Of a stretch of DNA of 7,334 nt, positions 1-6,337 are shown in pieces; the first letter of the stretch is position 1; every line of letters begins with the position of its first letter. Under the pieces are notes generated by a model that was not told the origin of the DNA, made no database searches, and saw only the letters and a program-made list of their open reading frames with translations. This DNA is from JAGDXO01 sp964541025 (GTDB lineage Archaea; Thermoplasmatota; Thermoplasmata; Thermoplasmatales; GCA-001856825), in assembly GCA_964541025.1 (NCBI GenBank), contig CAZIOW010000042.1, positions 1 to 7,334 on the forward strand. The letters are read 5' to 3'. Both the position numbers and the translations under genes were made by a program.

Positions 1-264
1 ATCTTGGAGGCGCATATCATTTTTGAGATGTGAAAGATCTCCCTGTAGTGAAGTACCGCTCTGCACCATGTTCATTATGAGAGCACCTTCGGCAGCAACG
101 GGAAGAAGTTTTCCATGACTTGCAAATGTCACAACGGCGAGGAGTGAAAGAGGTGCAAGGAGAGTGTTAATTAGGAGAACTGGATAATTCATCATTGCAT
201 ATATGGAATTAACCAGAATTGACGCGATGATCTGGCTCGATACACTTCTCCTAATCTTCCTCAC
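1..264 (-). CDS. ABC-2 type transporter permease, N-terminal part (runs off window)
   Basis: This is the membrane subunit of the exporter whose ATPase lies just upstream. The reading frame is open for 88 codons from a GTG at 264 to the window edge. The translation starts VRKIRRSVSS, a basic cytoplasmic head, followed by an amphipathic to hydrophobic stretch (residues ~12-25) and a strongly hydrophobic segment (~28-46, NYPVLLINTLLAPLSLLAVV). It continues with GALIMNMVQSGTSLQGDLSHLK, a layout typical of ABC-2 permeases that push drugs, lipids or polysaccharide out of the cell. The GTG start overlaps the ATPase stop by 14 nt and is preceded by GGAGG two bases away. A later ATG pair (195-193 and the next codon) has no visible Shine-Dalgarno, so I prefer the GTG. 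The substrate cannot be told from the sequence. Confidence 0.8.
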   Translation of the reverse strand, partial: MRKIRRSVSSQIIASILVNSIYAMMNYPVLLINTLLAPLSLLAVVTFASHGKLLPVAAEGALIMNMVQSGTSLQGDLSHLKNDMRLQD

Positions 265-1147
265 CCCCTCCAACCAGATTCTCGAATATATTGCTCAATG
301 AAACTTCTTCGACCGTGAACCTCACTTTTCTGTTTATCAGATCCTGCACTGTTGCGTAAATCTCACTCTCTGACCCGTATATAAATAACTCATTCGGGGA
401 AACTCTGCTCATCCTCCCGTTTTTTATATCTATGTCCAGTTCTGGAGAGTGTACCTTAAGAACATACGGGTATTTTATTTTCGATCTTAGCTCTCCAATA
501 GTGCCAGAATCCATTATCTTTCCCTTATCAAGTATTGTTATCAGGTCTCCAAGTATTTCTGCTTCCTCCAGATAGTGAGTGGTCAGAATGATCAGTCTGT
601 CCTTTTTCAATTTCCTCAGTATTTCCCAAAGTTCCTTCCTAGAAATGTAATCAAGACCAGTAGTAGGTTCATCAAGAAAAATAATTGAGGCCTCGCTTGC
701 TATCACCGTGGCCACCATTAATTTCCTTTTCTGCCCACCTGATAACTTCCTGTTCTTCTGATTCTCCAGATTTTCGAGACCCATTGACCTGAGTGCATCC
801 AACCCTAATTGTTTCGCCTGGTTGTAAGTATACCCCCTCCACATCAGGTAAGAAGTTACGGTTTGAATAGGCGTTAGCCATGGGACAGCTCTCGCTTCCT
901 GTGGAACAGCTGCTATGTCTTCCCTGACCTTTCCAGCCTCCTTCAGTATATCGTGACCATTGAGAATTGCTGTGCCTGAAGTTGGCATAAGCTGCGTCGA
1001 AAGTATTCTAATTAGAGTTGTTTTCCCAGCCCCATTTTTTCCAATTATTGAAAATATTCCATTGAGATTTATATTGAGGTCAACATTATCGAGAGCCTTA
1101 TATTTTCCATCATATACTTTGGTCAGAGATCGAGCTGTAATTTCCAT
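251..1147 (-). CDS. ABC transporter ATP-binding protein (ABC-2 exporter, CcmA/drug-export type)
   Basis: This 298-residue cytoplasmic ATPase would power the permease encoded just downstream. All nucleotide-binding motifs are intact: Walker A GKNGAGKTT (36-44), Q-loop Gln83, signature LSGGQ (135-139), Walker B IIFLDE (155-160) with the catalytic Glu160, D-loop TGLD (163-166) and switch His191. The PTTGLD run and the extra ~80-residue C-terminal domain after residue 215 fit the ABC-2 exporter class (CcmA/DrrA-like) rather than importers. The ATG start at 1147 gives a normal N-terminus (MEITARSLTKVYDGK). A TATA-like box 24-37 nt upstream suggests a leaderless message. The C-terminus GGGEED is encoded by the same G-rich bases that serve as ribosome-binding site for the permease. 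The family is certain; the cargo is unknown. Confidence 0.95.
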   Translation of the reverse strand: MEITARSLTKVYDGKYKALDNVDLNINLNGIFSIIGKNGAGKTTLIRILSTQLMPTSGTAILNGHDILKEAGKVREDIAAVPQEARAVPWLTPIQTVTSYLMWRGYTYNQAKQLGLDALRSMGLENLENQKNRKLSGGQKRKLMVATVIASEASIIFLDEPTTGLDYISRKELWEILRKLKKDRLIILTTHYLEEAEILGDLITILDKGKIMDSGTIGELRSKIKYPYVLKVHSPELDIDIKNGRMSRVSPNELFIYGSESEIYATVQDLINRKVRFTVEEVSLSNIFENLVGGGEED

Positions 1148-1170
1148 TGTTATTCCAGAATTTGGCAGGA

Positions 1171-1184
1171 TTATTTTAATTATT
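1171..1184 (-). promoter_or_regulatory. Putative TATA box for the ABC exporter operon
   Basis: On the minus strand the stretch reads AATAATTAAAATAA, 24-37 nt before the ATG of the ATPase gene. An archaeal TATA box about 26 nt upstream of transcription start would put the start at or near the ATG, giving a leaderless mRNA. No Shine-Dalgarno is seen before this ATG, which agrees with that. Confidence 0.5.
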
Positions 1185-1200
1185 CCATTGGTTTAGCCAT

Positions 1201-1220
1201 AAAAATTCAAAAAATAAAAT
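1201..1220 (-). terminator. T-rich transcription termination stretch after mrp
   Basis: Immediately downstream of the mrp stop the minus strand carries repeated T runs (ATTTTATTTTTTGAATTTTT). Archaeal termination typically uses such oligo-T tracts without a hairpin. It separates mrp from the ABC exporter operon, which has its own promoter candidate just beyond. Confidence 0.5.
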
Positions 1221-1221
1221 A

Positions 1222-2082
1222 CTATTTTTTGTCGTTTTCCTCAACATACTTAAGTACGTTATCGACTACAGTTTTGAAAGACTCAGCGCTCTTTGATAGA
1301 GGATGGGCAAGAATTAGCGGGGTACCTTCATCTCCGTCCTCAACAACCTGTTGCTCCATTGGAATTGATCCCAGGAAATTTATTCCATATTCCTTTGCGA
1401 TTTTTTCTCCAGCCCCTTTCTTAAAAATATACGTCACCTGACCGCAATGAGGGCAAATGAATCCGCTCATATTCTCTATAAGGCCTACAATCGGTGATTT
1501 TATCTGCTTGGCAAAATTTATAGCTTTCTTGACATCCAGCATTGCAACTTCCTGAGGGGTTCCCACTATGATGAATCCAGTTATCTTTGGAATGAGCTGT
1601 GTTATGGATAAAGGTTCATCGCCTGTTCCTGGTGGTAGATCAAATATTAGATAATCAAGAGGGCCCCACTGAATATCCTTTATGAACTGCTCTATCATCT
1701 TGTGCTTCAAAGACCCTCTCCATATAACTGGAGTGTCCCTTGATGGAAGGAAATACTCAATTGATATGACTTGAAGATTATTATTATATTTAACAGGAAT
1801 AATCTTGTTATCCTCACCTGGATAGGGTTTATCGTCAATCAGGCCAAGCATCTGAGGAACATCAGGTCCGTGAATATCTGCATCTATCAGGCCTACCTTC
1901 AGCCCTCTATTTGCCAGTTCGACAGAAAGGTTCACAGCCACTGTGGTCTTTCCCACACCCCCTTTCCCACTTATAACAACCAGAATATGCTTTATATCTC
2001 TTATACTTTCGTCCTCAGGACTTATCTTAAAATCAACAGGGGGTTTTGGGGGTGGTTCATTCTTTTTTATAGTTCCGGCCAA
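1222..2082 (-). CDS. Mrp/Nbp35 family iron-sulfur cluster carrier ATPase (ApbC-like)
   Basis: This cytoplasmic P-loop ATPase is expected to bind a [4Fe-4S] cluster at a dimer interface and deliver it to target apoproteins. The 286-residue product has the deviant Walker A GKGGVGKTT (39-47), the Mrp signature IDADIHGPDVPQMLG (66-80), a switch-II region FDLPPGTGD (147-155) and the cluster-ligand pair CPHC (Cys210, Cys213). The proline-rich N-terminus (NEPPPKPP, 8-15) is a short linker with no extra N-terminal ferredoxin or DUF59 domain. The start is a TTG at 2082, supported by an AGGTGATT Shine-Dalgarno two bases upstream; no in-frame ATG lies nearby. It is a single-gene unit, divergent from the surface-protein operon and ended by a T-rich stretch. 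Cluster carriage is inferred from the family and the CxxC. Confidence 0.95.
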   Translation of the reverse strand: MAGTIKKNEPPPKPPVDFKISPEDESIRDIKHILVVISGKGGVGKTTVAVNLSVELANRGLKVGLIDADIHGPDVPQMLGLIDDKPYPGEDNKIIPVKYNNNLQVISIEYFLPSRDTPVIWRGSLKHKMIEQFIKDIQWGPLDYLIFDLPPGTGDEPLSITQLIPKITGFIIVGTPQEVAMLDVKKAINFAKQIKSPIVGLIENMSGFICPHCGQVTYIFKKGAGEKIAKEYGINFLGSIPMEQQVVEDGDEGTPLILAHPLSKSAESFKTVVDNVLKYVEENDKK

Positions 2083-2084
2083 AT

Positions 2085-2092
2085 AATCACCT
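2085..2092 (-). promoter_or_regulatory. Shine-Dalgarno fixing the TTG start of mrp
   Basis: The minus strand reads AGGTGATT directly before the TTG at 2082-2080, matching seven bases of the archaeal anti-SD complement GGAGGTGATCC. Because GGTGAT extends toward the start codon, a two-base gap is normal. This is the main support for a TTG start. Confidence 0.75.
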
Positions 2093-2100
2093 ACCTTGAA

Positions 2101-2127
2101 TCAAAAGAATGTATAAGTATTCTTTGA
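2101..2127. repeat. Inverted repeat flanking a TATA-like box (operator-like dyad)
   Basis: The left arm TCAAAAGAAT (2101-2110) and the right arm ATTCTTTGA (2119-2127, reverse complement TCAAAGAAT) form a dyad. Seven bases are perfectly matched (AAAGAAT/ATTCTTT), and allowing one bulged A extends the match to nine. The 8-nt spacer holds GTATAAGT. The location in the mrp/surface-protein divergent promoter region fits a binding site for a dimeric regulator, but A/T-rich DNA produces short dyads by chance. Confidence 0.4.
2111..2119 (-). promoter_or_regulatory. Candidate TATA box for mrp
   Basis: The minus strand reads TACTTATAC, 29-37 nt before the TTG start. If used, transcription would begin around 2090-2086, almost on top of the Shine-Dalgarno, so the leader would be unusually short. 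An A/T stretch at 2154-2167 (AATATTAAAAAAAG on this strand) is an alternative box giving a leader of roughly 50 nt. The element lies between the arms of an inverted repeat. Confidence 0.4.
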
Positions 2128-2154
2128 ACTTGTATTCGAAAATTGTATCAAATC

Positions 2155-2167
2155 TTTTTTTAATATT
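2155..2167 (+). promoter_or_regulatory. Putative TATA box for the surface protein-nep1 operon
   Basis: The T-rich run TTTTTTTAATATT ends about 18 nt before the ATG at 2185. This is close to where a TATA box would lie for a leaderless or near-leaderless transcript. No Shine-Dalgarno is visible before this ATG. Confidence 0.4.
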
Positions 2168-2184
2168 GTGGTTATAACACTTCA

Positions 2185-3612
2185 ATGAAGATTTACATTC
2201 TCCTTATCGCATTTATTATATTATTTGCGATTCCTCTCACTTATGCTTCTCCCATTCAGAATGAGGTCAATGGAAAGTACATTCAGTACTGGGAGAGTGG
2301 AAATAATCTGTATAATTTCAGCGTTAGGATAGATGGGCAGCAGGTGACTGTTTTCGATTCCCTTAATTACACAAATCCAATGCCTTTGATGAATCATCCA
2401 GGAAAATTAAGAGTAATTGATAATTATCTCACACCAATAATATATTATGGTTTAGGAACTTTAAATATATCGTTGAATGAAAATATTGATTATAGTATAG
2501 AAAATATATCCAATACTACATATGTGAAACTGAGTTCTGATAATTACTATGGCATTCTATTTTCAAATGCCAATTTAGTCCATAATGGTAACGCCCTTGT
2601 TTTTTCACTTGATTATCCTTTTTACCTTCTGTTCATGACTCTTCCTATATCTTACTATATGACTGAGAGCAGCTATGAGAACATTTCTGGATCAATTTAC
2701 AGTACATACAGTATTTCTGATAGTGGGGTATCCGATTATTCCTTAAATGGACTGAATTCGTCCGTTGAAATAATCAAAAACATCGGATCATACATCTCAT
2801 CAGATTCAGACATAGAAGATTCCCTTATTTTCGTAAATTCGATCAGTCCCATGATTGTTGGGACTGGATTCGTATATGGTTATAATATTTCGCTATTAAG
2901 TCCGTTCAATTATGAACTGATAAACCAAACAAAAATTTTCAACATGACTCTACCGTTCAATCTTTCATTTATTCCATCCAATATTATTCCTCAGCACTCA
3001 ATTTATGCTATTCTTTATAACGGAGAAATGATTGGAACAGCAAATGTGTTTGGATATTCTTATTTATCTGGGAATAGTCTATTGATTCCTGATGTGGGAT
3101 CAACCTTTATAATTCAGTTTAAACCATTGAACTATGCAGGGTTTCAGGGAAATTACGTGCCAAGCTCTGGAAATATAAGTCTCCAGATATATGCCAATGA
3201 ATCTGCCTATTTCATTCCCCTGTCGCCTTCTGTTCTCGTGACAAGTATAAATATATCAAATGATGTGATTACTAGCAATATCTACCAGTATCAGAATTCT
3301 ACAATTGAATTTTTCATTCCTAGCGGCTATAGAATAAATAATCTTTCTGTGAACGGCAATGATCTTTTATATGGAAATCAGACAAATGGTTTCACAGTTA
3401 CGAGAATTGGTAATCAATCAGTTGCATTGATTAATTTGAATCAATCAGGAGAAGTAACCTTGTTGATAACCCTATCAAAACTATCTGGAGAACACAGAGT
3501 ACCTCTTTTCACAATGTTCCTTTTATCAGCAATTATATTGATAATAGCAGCCTTAGGCCTCATATACTATGCGAGGAGAAAATCCATAGAGATATACGAA
3601 AAAAATAATTAA
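2185..3612 (+). CDS. Secreted, C-terminally membrane-anchored glycoprotein-like surface protein, function unknown
   Basis: I do not recognise a named family in this 475-residue protein. It has a classical signal peptide (Lys2, hydrophobic core ~3-18, likely cleavage after Ala21 in the TYA-SP context). A long Ser/Asn/Tyr-rich, beta-looking ectodomain (~22-437) follows, then one transmembrane helix (~441-462), then a basic cytoplasmic tail beginning ARRK. This is type I topology with the bulk outside the cell. By eye I count about 19 N-x-S/T sequons spread along the ectodomain and no cysteine, which fits a heavily N-glycosylated archaeal surface protein in a cell without a rigid wall. Its TAA stop shares one base with the ATG of the next gene (TAATG), so it is the first gene of a translationally coupled set ending in nep1. 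It could be an envelope protein, receptor or adhesin; nothing seen decides this. Confidence 0.9.
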   Translation: MKIYILLIAFIILFAIPLTYASPIQNEVNGKYIQYWESGNNLYNFSVRIDGQQVTVFDSLNYTNPMPLMNHPGKLRVIDNYLTPIIYYGLGTLNISLNENIDYSIENISNTTYVKLSSDNYYGILFSNANLVHNGNALVFSLDYPFYLLFMTLPISYYMTESSYENISGSIYSTYSISDSGVSDYSLNGLNSSVEIIKNIGSYISSDSDIEDSLIFVNSISPMIVGTGFVYGYNISLLSPFNYELINQTKIFNMTLPFNLSFIPSNIIPQHSIYAILYNGEMIGTANVFGYSYLSGNSLLIPDVGSTFIIQFKPLNYAGFQGNYVPSSGNISLQIYANESAYFIPLSPSVLVTSINISNDVITSNIYQYQNSTIEFFIPSGYRINNLSVNGNDLLYGNQTNGFTVTRIGNQSVALINLNQSGEVTLLITLSKLSGEHRVPLFTMFLLSAIILIIAALGLIYYARRKSIEIYEKNN

Positions 3613-3920
3613 TGAATTATGCTTTCCAGTTCATGGAAATTTTTAAAATATCAAGTTCAAAGAAGAAGGAACTGGAGAGGATACTCAATATTGATGATAT
3701 TTCTAGACTTTCGATCACAATCAGAGAATCCTCTATTTTGGGAAAGGAGGGTTTCCAATATGTTATACTTGAAGGCCCAGAAGAGAGACTTAAAGTAGCA
3801 AGAGAGGAATTTAAGAACATTTCAGAAGAAATTAAAAATGATGAAATAGAAAAAGTGAAGAACTACATTGAGAAGGAGAGGGACAGCGTATACAACGGGC
3901 TTGGATCAATATTCGGTTGA
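3612..3920 (+). CDS. Small conserved-looking alpha/beta protein of unknown function, coupled to nep1
   Basis: This 102-residue soluble protein matches no family I can name. Reading the pattern, it has a strand (~9-14), a helix (SSSKKKELERIL, 14-25), a strand (RLSITIRES, 32-40), a strand (GFQYVILEG, 47-55) and a long charged helix (56-92). A short Gly-containing tail (GLGSIFG) ends it. This beta-alpha-beta-beta-alpha order resembles ferredoxin-like or KH-like small domains, but that is only inference. The ATG at 3612 overlaps the upstream stop by one base. A second in-frame ATG at 3633 (Met8, MEIFKIS) would also give a sensible start and cannot be excluded; neither has a clear Shine-Dalgarno. 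Its stop lies two bases before the nep1 ATG, so a role alongside Nep1 in rRNA or ribosome work is possible but unproven. Confidence 0.85.
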   Translation: MNYAFQFMEIFKISSSKKKELERILNIDDISRLSITIRESSILGKEGFQYVILEGPEERLKVAREEFKNISEEIKNDEIEKVKNYIEKERDSVYNGLGSIFG

Positions 3921-3922
3921 GC

Positions 3923-4555
3923 ATGAAATTTATACTTGCGGATACTGAGATTGAGTATATACCACAGGTAATTCTCAATGATAGGGAATTTAAGAGAGAA
4001 TTCAGGCCAAAGGGATATCCAGGGGAAGCGTTGTTGAACTATCCAGTGCATCGAAAATTCATTGAAAGATATTTCCCAGAAAAGGCTTCCAGAATGGGCA
4101 GATTGCATATACCATATTTTTTTACAAGAATGACTGAGGAAAGCATTATCAACAATTTTTACGAAGTGGATTATGCAATTCACACCAAGGACGGATACAT
4201 AATTGAAAAATCTGAATTAAAGGATATCCAGAGCTATGAAGAATTCATTGGGGAAGTTGATAGATTATTATCATTGAAGAGCAAAATAAACAACTTGAAT
4301 GAATATTTGGAAAAACTTGGTTATGACAGTATCTATGTGCTCCACCCATCTGGCAACAAATCCATGGATGTAAAGGCTGATTCCATCTTTATTATTGGAG
4401 GTTTTGCAGAGGGAGATTTTACTTCAGACTTATCACGTTTTGAAAAGCTGAAAGTTTTTGAAAAAGAAATTACGGTACCTTCTGCACTTGAAATATTACA
4501 TTTTTCAATTATTTCTTCAGTAGGTTATCCATATATTCATTTTTCTTCCTTATGA
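3923..4555 (+). CDS. nep1: Nep1/Emg1 family rRNA pseudouridine N1-methyltransferase
   Basis: Nep1 is a SPOUT-class enzyme that N1-methylates a pseudouridine in helix 35 of 16S rRNA and helps assemble the small ribosomal subunit. Counting from the ATG at 3923 (210 aa), family landmarks appear in order: MKFILADTEIEYIP at the N-terminus, PGEALLNYPVH (33-43), the RNA-binding GRPD-type motif as GRLH (59-62), AIHTKD (85-90), FIGEVDRLL (108-116), VLHPSG (139-144), the SAM-site loop IGGFAEGDF (158-166), and a C-terminal VPSALEILHFSIISS (185-199). A TTG at 3917 overlaps the upstream stop as TTGA and is an alternative start, but the ATG six bases later matches the family N-terminus. The Asp of GRPD is His62 here. 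The last ~15 codons overlap convergent purD. The assignment rests on recalled family motifs. Confidence 0.9.
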   Translation: MKFILADTEIEYIPQVILNDREFKREFRPKGYPGEALLNYPVHRKFIERYFPEKASRMGRLHIPYFFTRMTEESIINNFYEVDYAIHTKDGYIIEKSELKDIQSYEEFIGEVDRLLSLKSKINNLNEYLEKLGYDSIYVLHPSGNKSMDVKADSIFIIGGFAEGDFTSDLSRFEKLKVFEKEITVPSALEILHFSIISSVGYPYIHFSSL

Positions 4556-5816
4556 CTGAGGGGTCGCCTAGATCTTTCCTCATATAATATTGCCCCTTGA
4601 TCATTTTCTCCAACCCTTCAAAATTGCTGAATGCATCCTCTATTGAAGATCCCTCTGAAAGGATACCGACTGATCTGGATCTTGTCTGTAAAATAGCATT
4701 TCTCCTATAATTCACGGAAGCATAGTAAAGTTTCAGATTCATCTTCATCAAACCTAATTCATCTATAGTTATTCTCGATGGCAGAGGATTCTCACCATAT
4801 CCGACAGGAACAATATATCTCAGTACATTTACTTCCTGCCTGAAATCCAGCTTAAAACTACTTCCTTCCATCATCATTATACCAACTTCAAGCAATGAAT
4901 TATTCATCAATGAAAGAACATTTATAGCTTCAGGATCGCCCAGTCTTGCATTTATTTCTATGACCTTCGGCCCATCTTTTGTGGCCATGAATTGACCGTA
5001 AATAGGACCAGTATAATCATTTCCATCGTCGCTCATAGATATTATAATTTTTTTCAGAATATTCCTGGCAGTTCTAATATGCCCTTCTGGAATAAATGGA
5101 AGTTCTCTTGTTGAAAAGCATATTGAACCCATCCCCCCTGTGTTCGGCCCCATGTCATGTTCCCTCGCCCTCTTGTAGTCCTGGACAGTTGGCAAAAATG
5201 TAATTTCTTTGCCGCTGACAAATGCTTGAAGACTGAATTCTTCCCCGGTTTCCTTCTTCTCAATGAGAATCTTGCTTATTCCCTGTTCAAAATACTTTTT
5301 AAGGATGTTCTTGGCCTCCTCCCTGTCCTTAAAATGAAATCCCTGAACCATTACACCCTTCCCACCTGTCAGCCCATCTGGTTTTATAACAAATTCATAA
5401 TCTATTTTATCAATGTAACCGCTTGCCTTATTTAAGTCGGCGAATGGAATGCTCTCGATATTGCCTTCTATTCCCTTCTCATCCATAAGATTCCTCAGGA
5501 ACGTTTTTGATGTCTCAAGCTTAGCTGCCCTTGATGATGGGGCAAAAACTTTGAAACCGTGTGCCTTGAGGATATCGGTTACTCCACTGGCTAAAGGACT
5601 TTCAGGTCCTATAAATACTATATCCGGTTTTATTTTCTGTGCATGGTTTAAGACTACTTGTGTATCATTTTCGTTGCCAACTATAATTCTCTTTGAAACC
5701 CTTAATATGCCAGGATTTCTGTAGGGAGAGATGCTGAAAAGTTCAGGTCCTCTCCTTAGTAGGGAAAGAGCCATGGCATGCTCCCTACCGCCTCCTCCAA
5801 TGAGTAATACCCTCAA
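4509..5816 (-). CDS. purD: Phosphoribosylamine--glycine ligase (GAR synthetase)
   Basis: PurD is a cytoplasmic ATP-grasp enzyme. It joins glycine to 5-phosphoribosylamine with ATP to make glycinamide ribonucleotide, the second step of de novo purine synthesis. The 435-residue product shows the N-terminal loop GGGGREHA (7-14), GPESPLASG (70-78), SKTFLRNLM (103-111), ATP-grasp VIKPDGLTGGKGVMV (143-157), QDYKRAREHDMGPNTGGMGS (212-231) and the metal/ATP site EINARLGDPEA (287-297). Length is normal. The start is a TTG at 5816, fixed by the N-terminal GGGGREHA and by AGGTGG four bases upstream. TTG overlaps the scpB stop as TTGA, so the two genes are translationally coupled. Its last 47 bp overlap nep1 on the other strand. 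No other purine genes are in view. Confidence 0.97.
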   Translation of the reverse strand: MRVLLIGGGGREHAMALSLLRRGPELFSISPYRNPGILRVSKRIIVGNENDTQVVLNHAQKIKPDIVFIGPESPLASGVTDILKAHGFKVFAPSSRAAKLETSKTFLRNLMDEKGIEGNIESIPFADLNKASGYIDKIDYEFVIKPDGLTGGKGVMVQGFHFKDREEAKNILKKYFEQGISKILIEKKETGEEFSLQAFVSGKEITFLPTVQDYKRAREHDMGPNTGGMGSICFSTRELPFIPEGHIRTARNILKKIIISMSDDGNDYTGPIYGQFMATKDGPKVIEINARLGDPEAINVLSLMNNSLLEVGIMMMEGSSFKLDFRQEVNVLRYIVPVGYGENPLPSRITIDELGLMKMNLKLYYASVNYRRNAILQTRSRSVGILSEGSSIEDAFSNFEGLEKMIKGQYYMRKDLGDPSVIRKKNEYMDNLLKK

Positions 5817-6298
5817 CTTACCACCTTTTTCTCCTCTTCTACCTTTTCCCTTAGGACCTTTCCGTATTTTTGATGGAACAATTTAGTGAGCTTTAGAAGT
5901 CTCCTGCTCCCTCGCTGCTCTATCTCCACATACCCAATTTTCCTTAAATGGTCTATTTCGTTTTCGGCCTTCTTTCCCCTCAATCTTTCAACAGCTGAAA
6001 AATAAACATTCTTTCTGGAATAAAGAAGCGCTATAATTTCAAGTTCTCCCTTACCAAGTTCAGATTCTGAATATTTAAATGATATTTCAGAATACTTGTC
6101 TCTGACACCTATTTTATATTTTTTCCCCAGAAGTTTTACCTCTAATGCTGTATTCTCGTACCTTTTTTCAAGACTCCGGATTGCCTTACCTATCTCCTTT
6201 TCATCCAATAATAGAGCCTTTGATATCTCAGACTTAGACAATGGATTTACTGTTGCTATTAAAAGGGCTTCAACGTTGTTTATTATTTCATCTTCCAT
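5813..6298 (-). CDS. scpB: Segregation and condensation protein B (ScpB-like)
   Basis: ScpB is a non-ATPase partner of the SMC/ScpA condensin complex that helps organise and segregate the chromosome. The 161-residue product has two tandem winged-helix regions. The first is ~5-65, with NNVEALLIATVNPLSKSEISKAL and the wing YKIGVRDKY. The second is ~80-140, with GELEIIALLYSRKNVYFSAVERLRG and IGYVEIEQRGSRRLLKLT. The second contains the family pattern ending in LRG followed by a helix and the GYVE...G wing. A charged tail EKVEEEKKVVS ends it. It is somewhat shorter than typical bacterial ScpB, as is usual in archaea. The ATG at 6298 has a TATA-like box about 21-30 nt upstream, so the message is probably leaderless. 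No scpA or smc lies in the window. Confidence 0.88.
   Translation of the reverse strand: MEDEIINNVEALLIATVNPLSKSEISKALLLDEKEIGKAIRSLEKRYENTALEVKLLGKKYKIGVRDKYSEISFKYSESELGKGELEIIALLYSRKNVYFSAVERLRGKKAENEIDHLRKIGYVEIEQRGSRRLLKLTKLFHQKYGKVLREKVEEEKKVVS
5821..5826 (-). promoter_or_regulatory. Shine-Dalgarno for the TTG start of purD
   Basis: AGGTGG on the minus strand, inside the last codons of scpB, sits four bases before the purD TTG. It supports translation from TTG at an internal operon position, where a leaderless start is impossible. Confidence 0.7.
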
Positions 6299-6318
6299 TG
6301 TAAATCCATATTAAAGTC

Positions 6319-6328
6319 TATAATAAAA
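6319..6328 (-). promoter_or_regulatory. Putative TATA box for the scpB-purD operon
   Basis: The minus strand reads TTTTATTATA, 21-30 nt before the scpB ATG, the spacing expected for a leaderless transcript. It lies only about 10 nt beyond the 3' end of the RNase P RNA, so the same T-rich bases may also help end rnpB transcription. Confidence 0.55.
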
Positions 6329-6337
6329 TTTATTGTA

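Noticed and set aside
1771..2127. Plus-strand open frame of 118 codons over mrp
   Set aside because: It is the complement of the clear mrp coding sequence and runs through its promoter and Shine-Dalgarno; no protein-like motifs are seen.
2083..2184. Possible box C/D guide RNA in the divergent intergenic region
   Set aside because: No paired C (RTGATGA) and D (CTGA) boxes at suitable spacing were found on either strand.
3917..3922. TTG at 3917 as the start of nep1
   Set aside because: It overlaps the previous stop as TTGA, like scpB/purD, but the ATG six bases later gives the usual Nep1 N-terminus and is a stronger start codon. It remains a minor alternative.
3863..4183. Minus-strand open frame of 106 codons across the small gene and nep1
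   Set aside because: It is antisense to two well-supported coupled genes, and the translation has no recognisable motif or start signal.
5054..5724. Several open frames on both strands inside purD
   Set aside because: All are shadows of the intact purD frame, which keeps every family motif.
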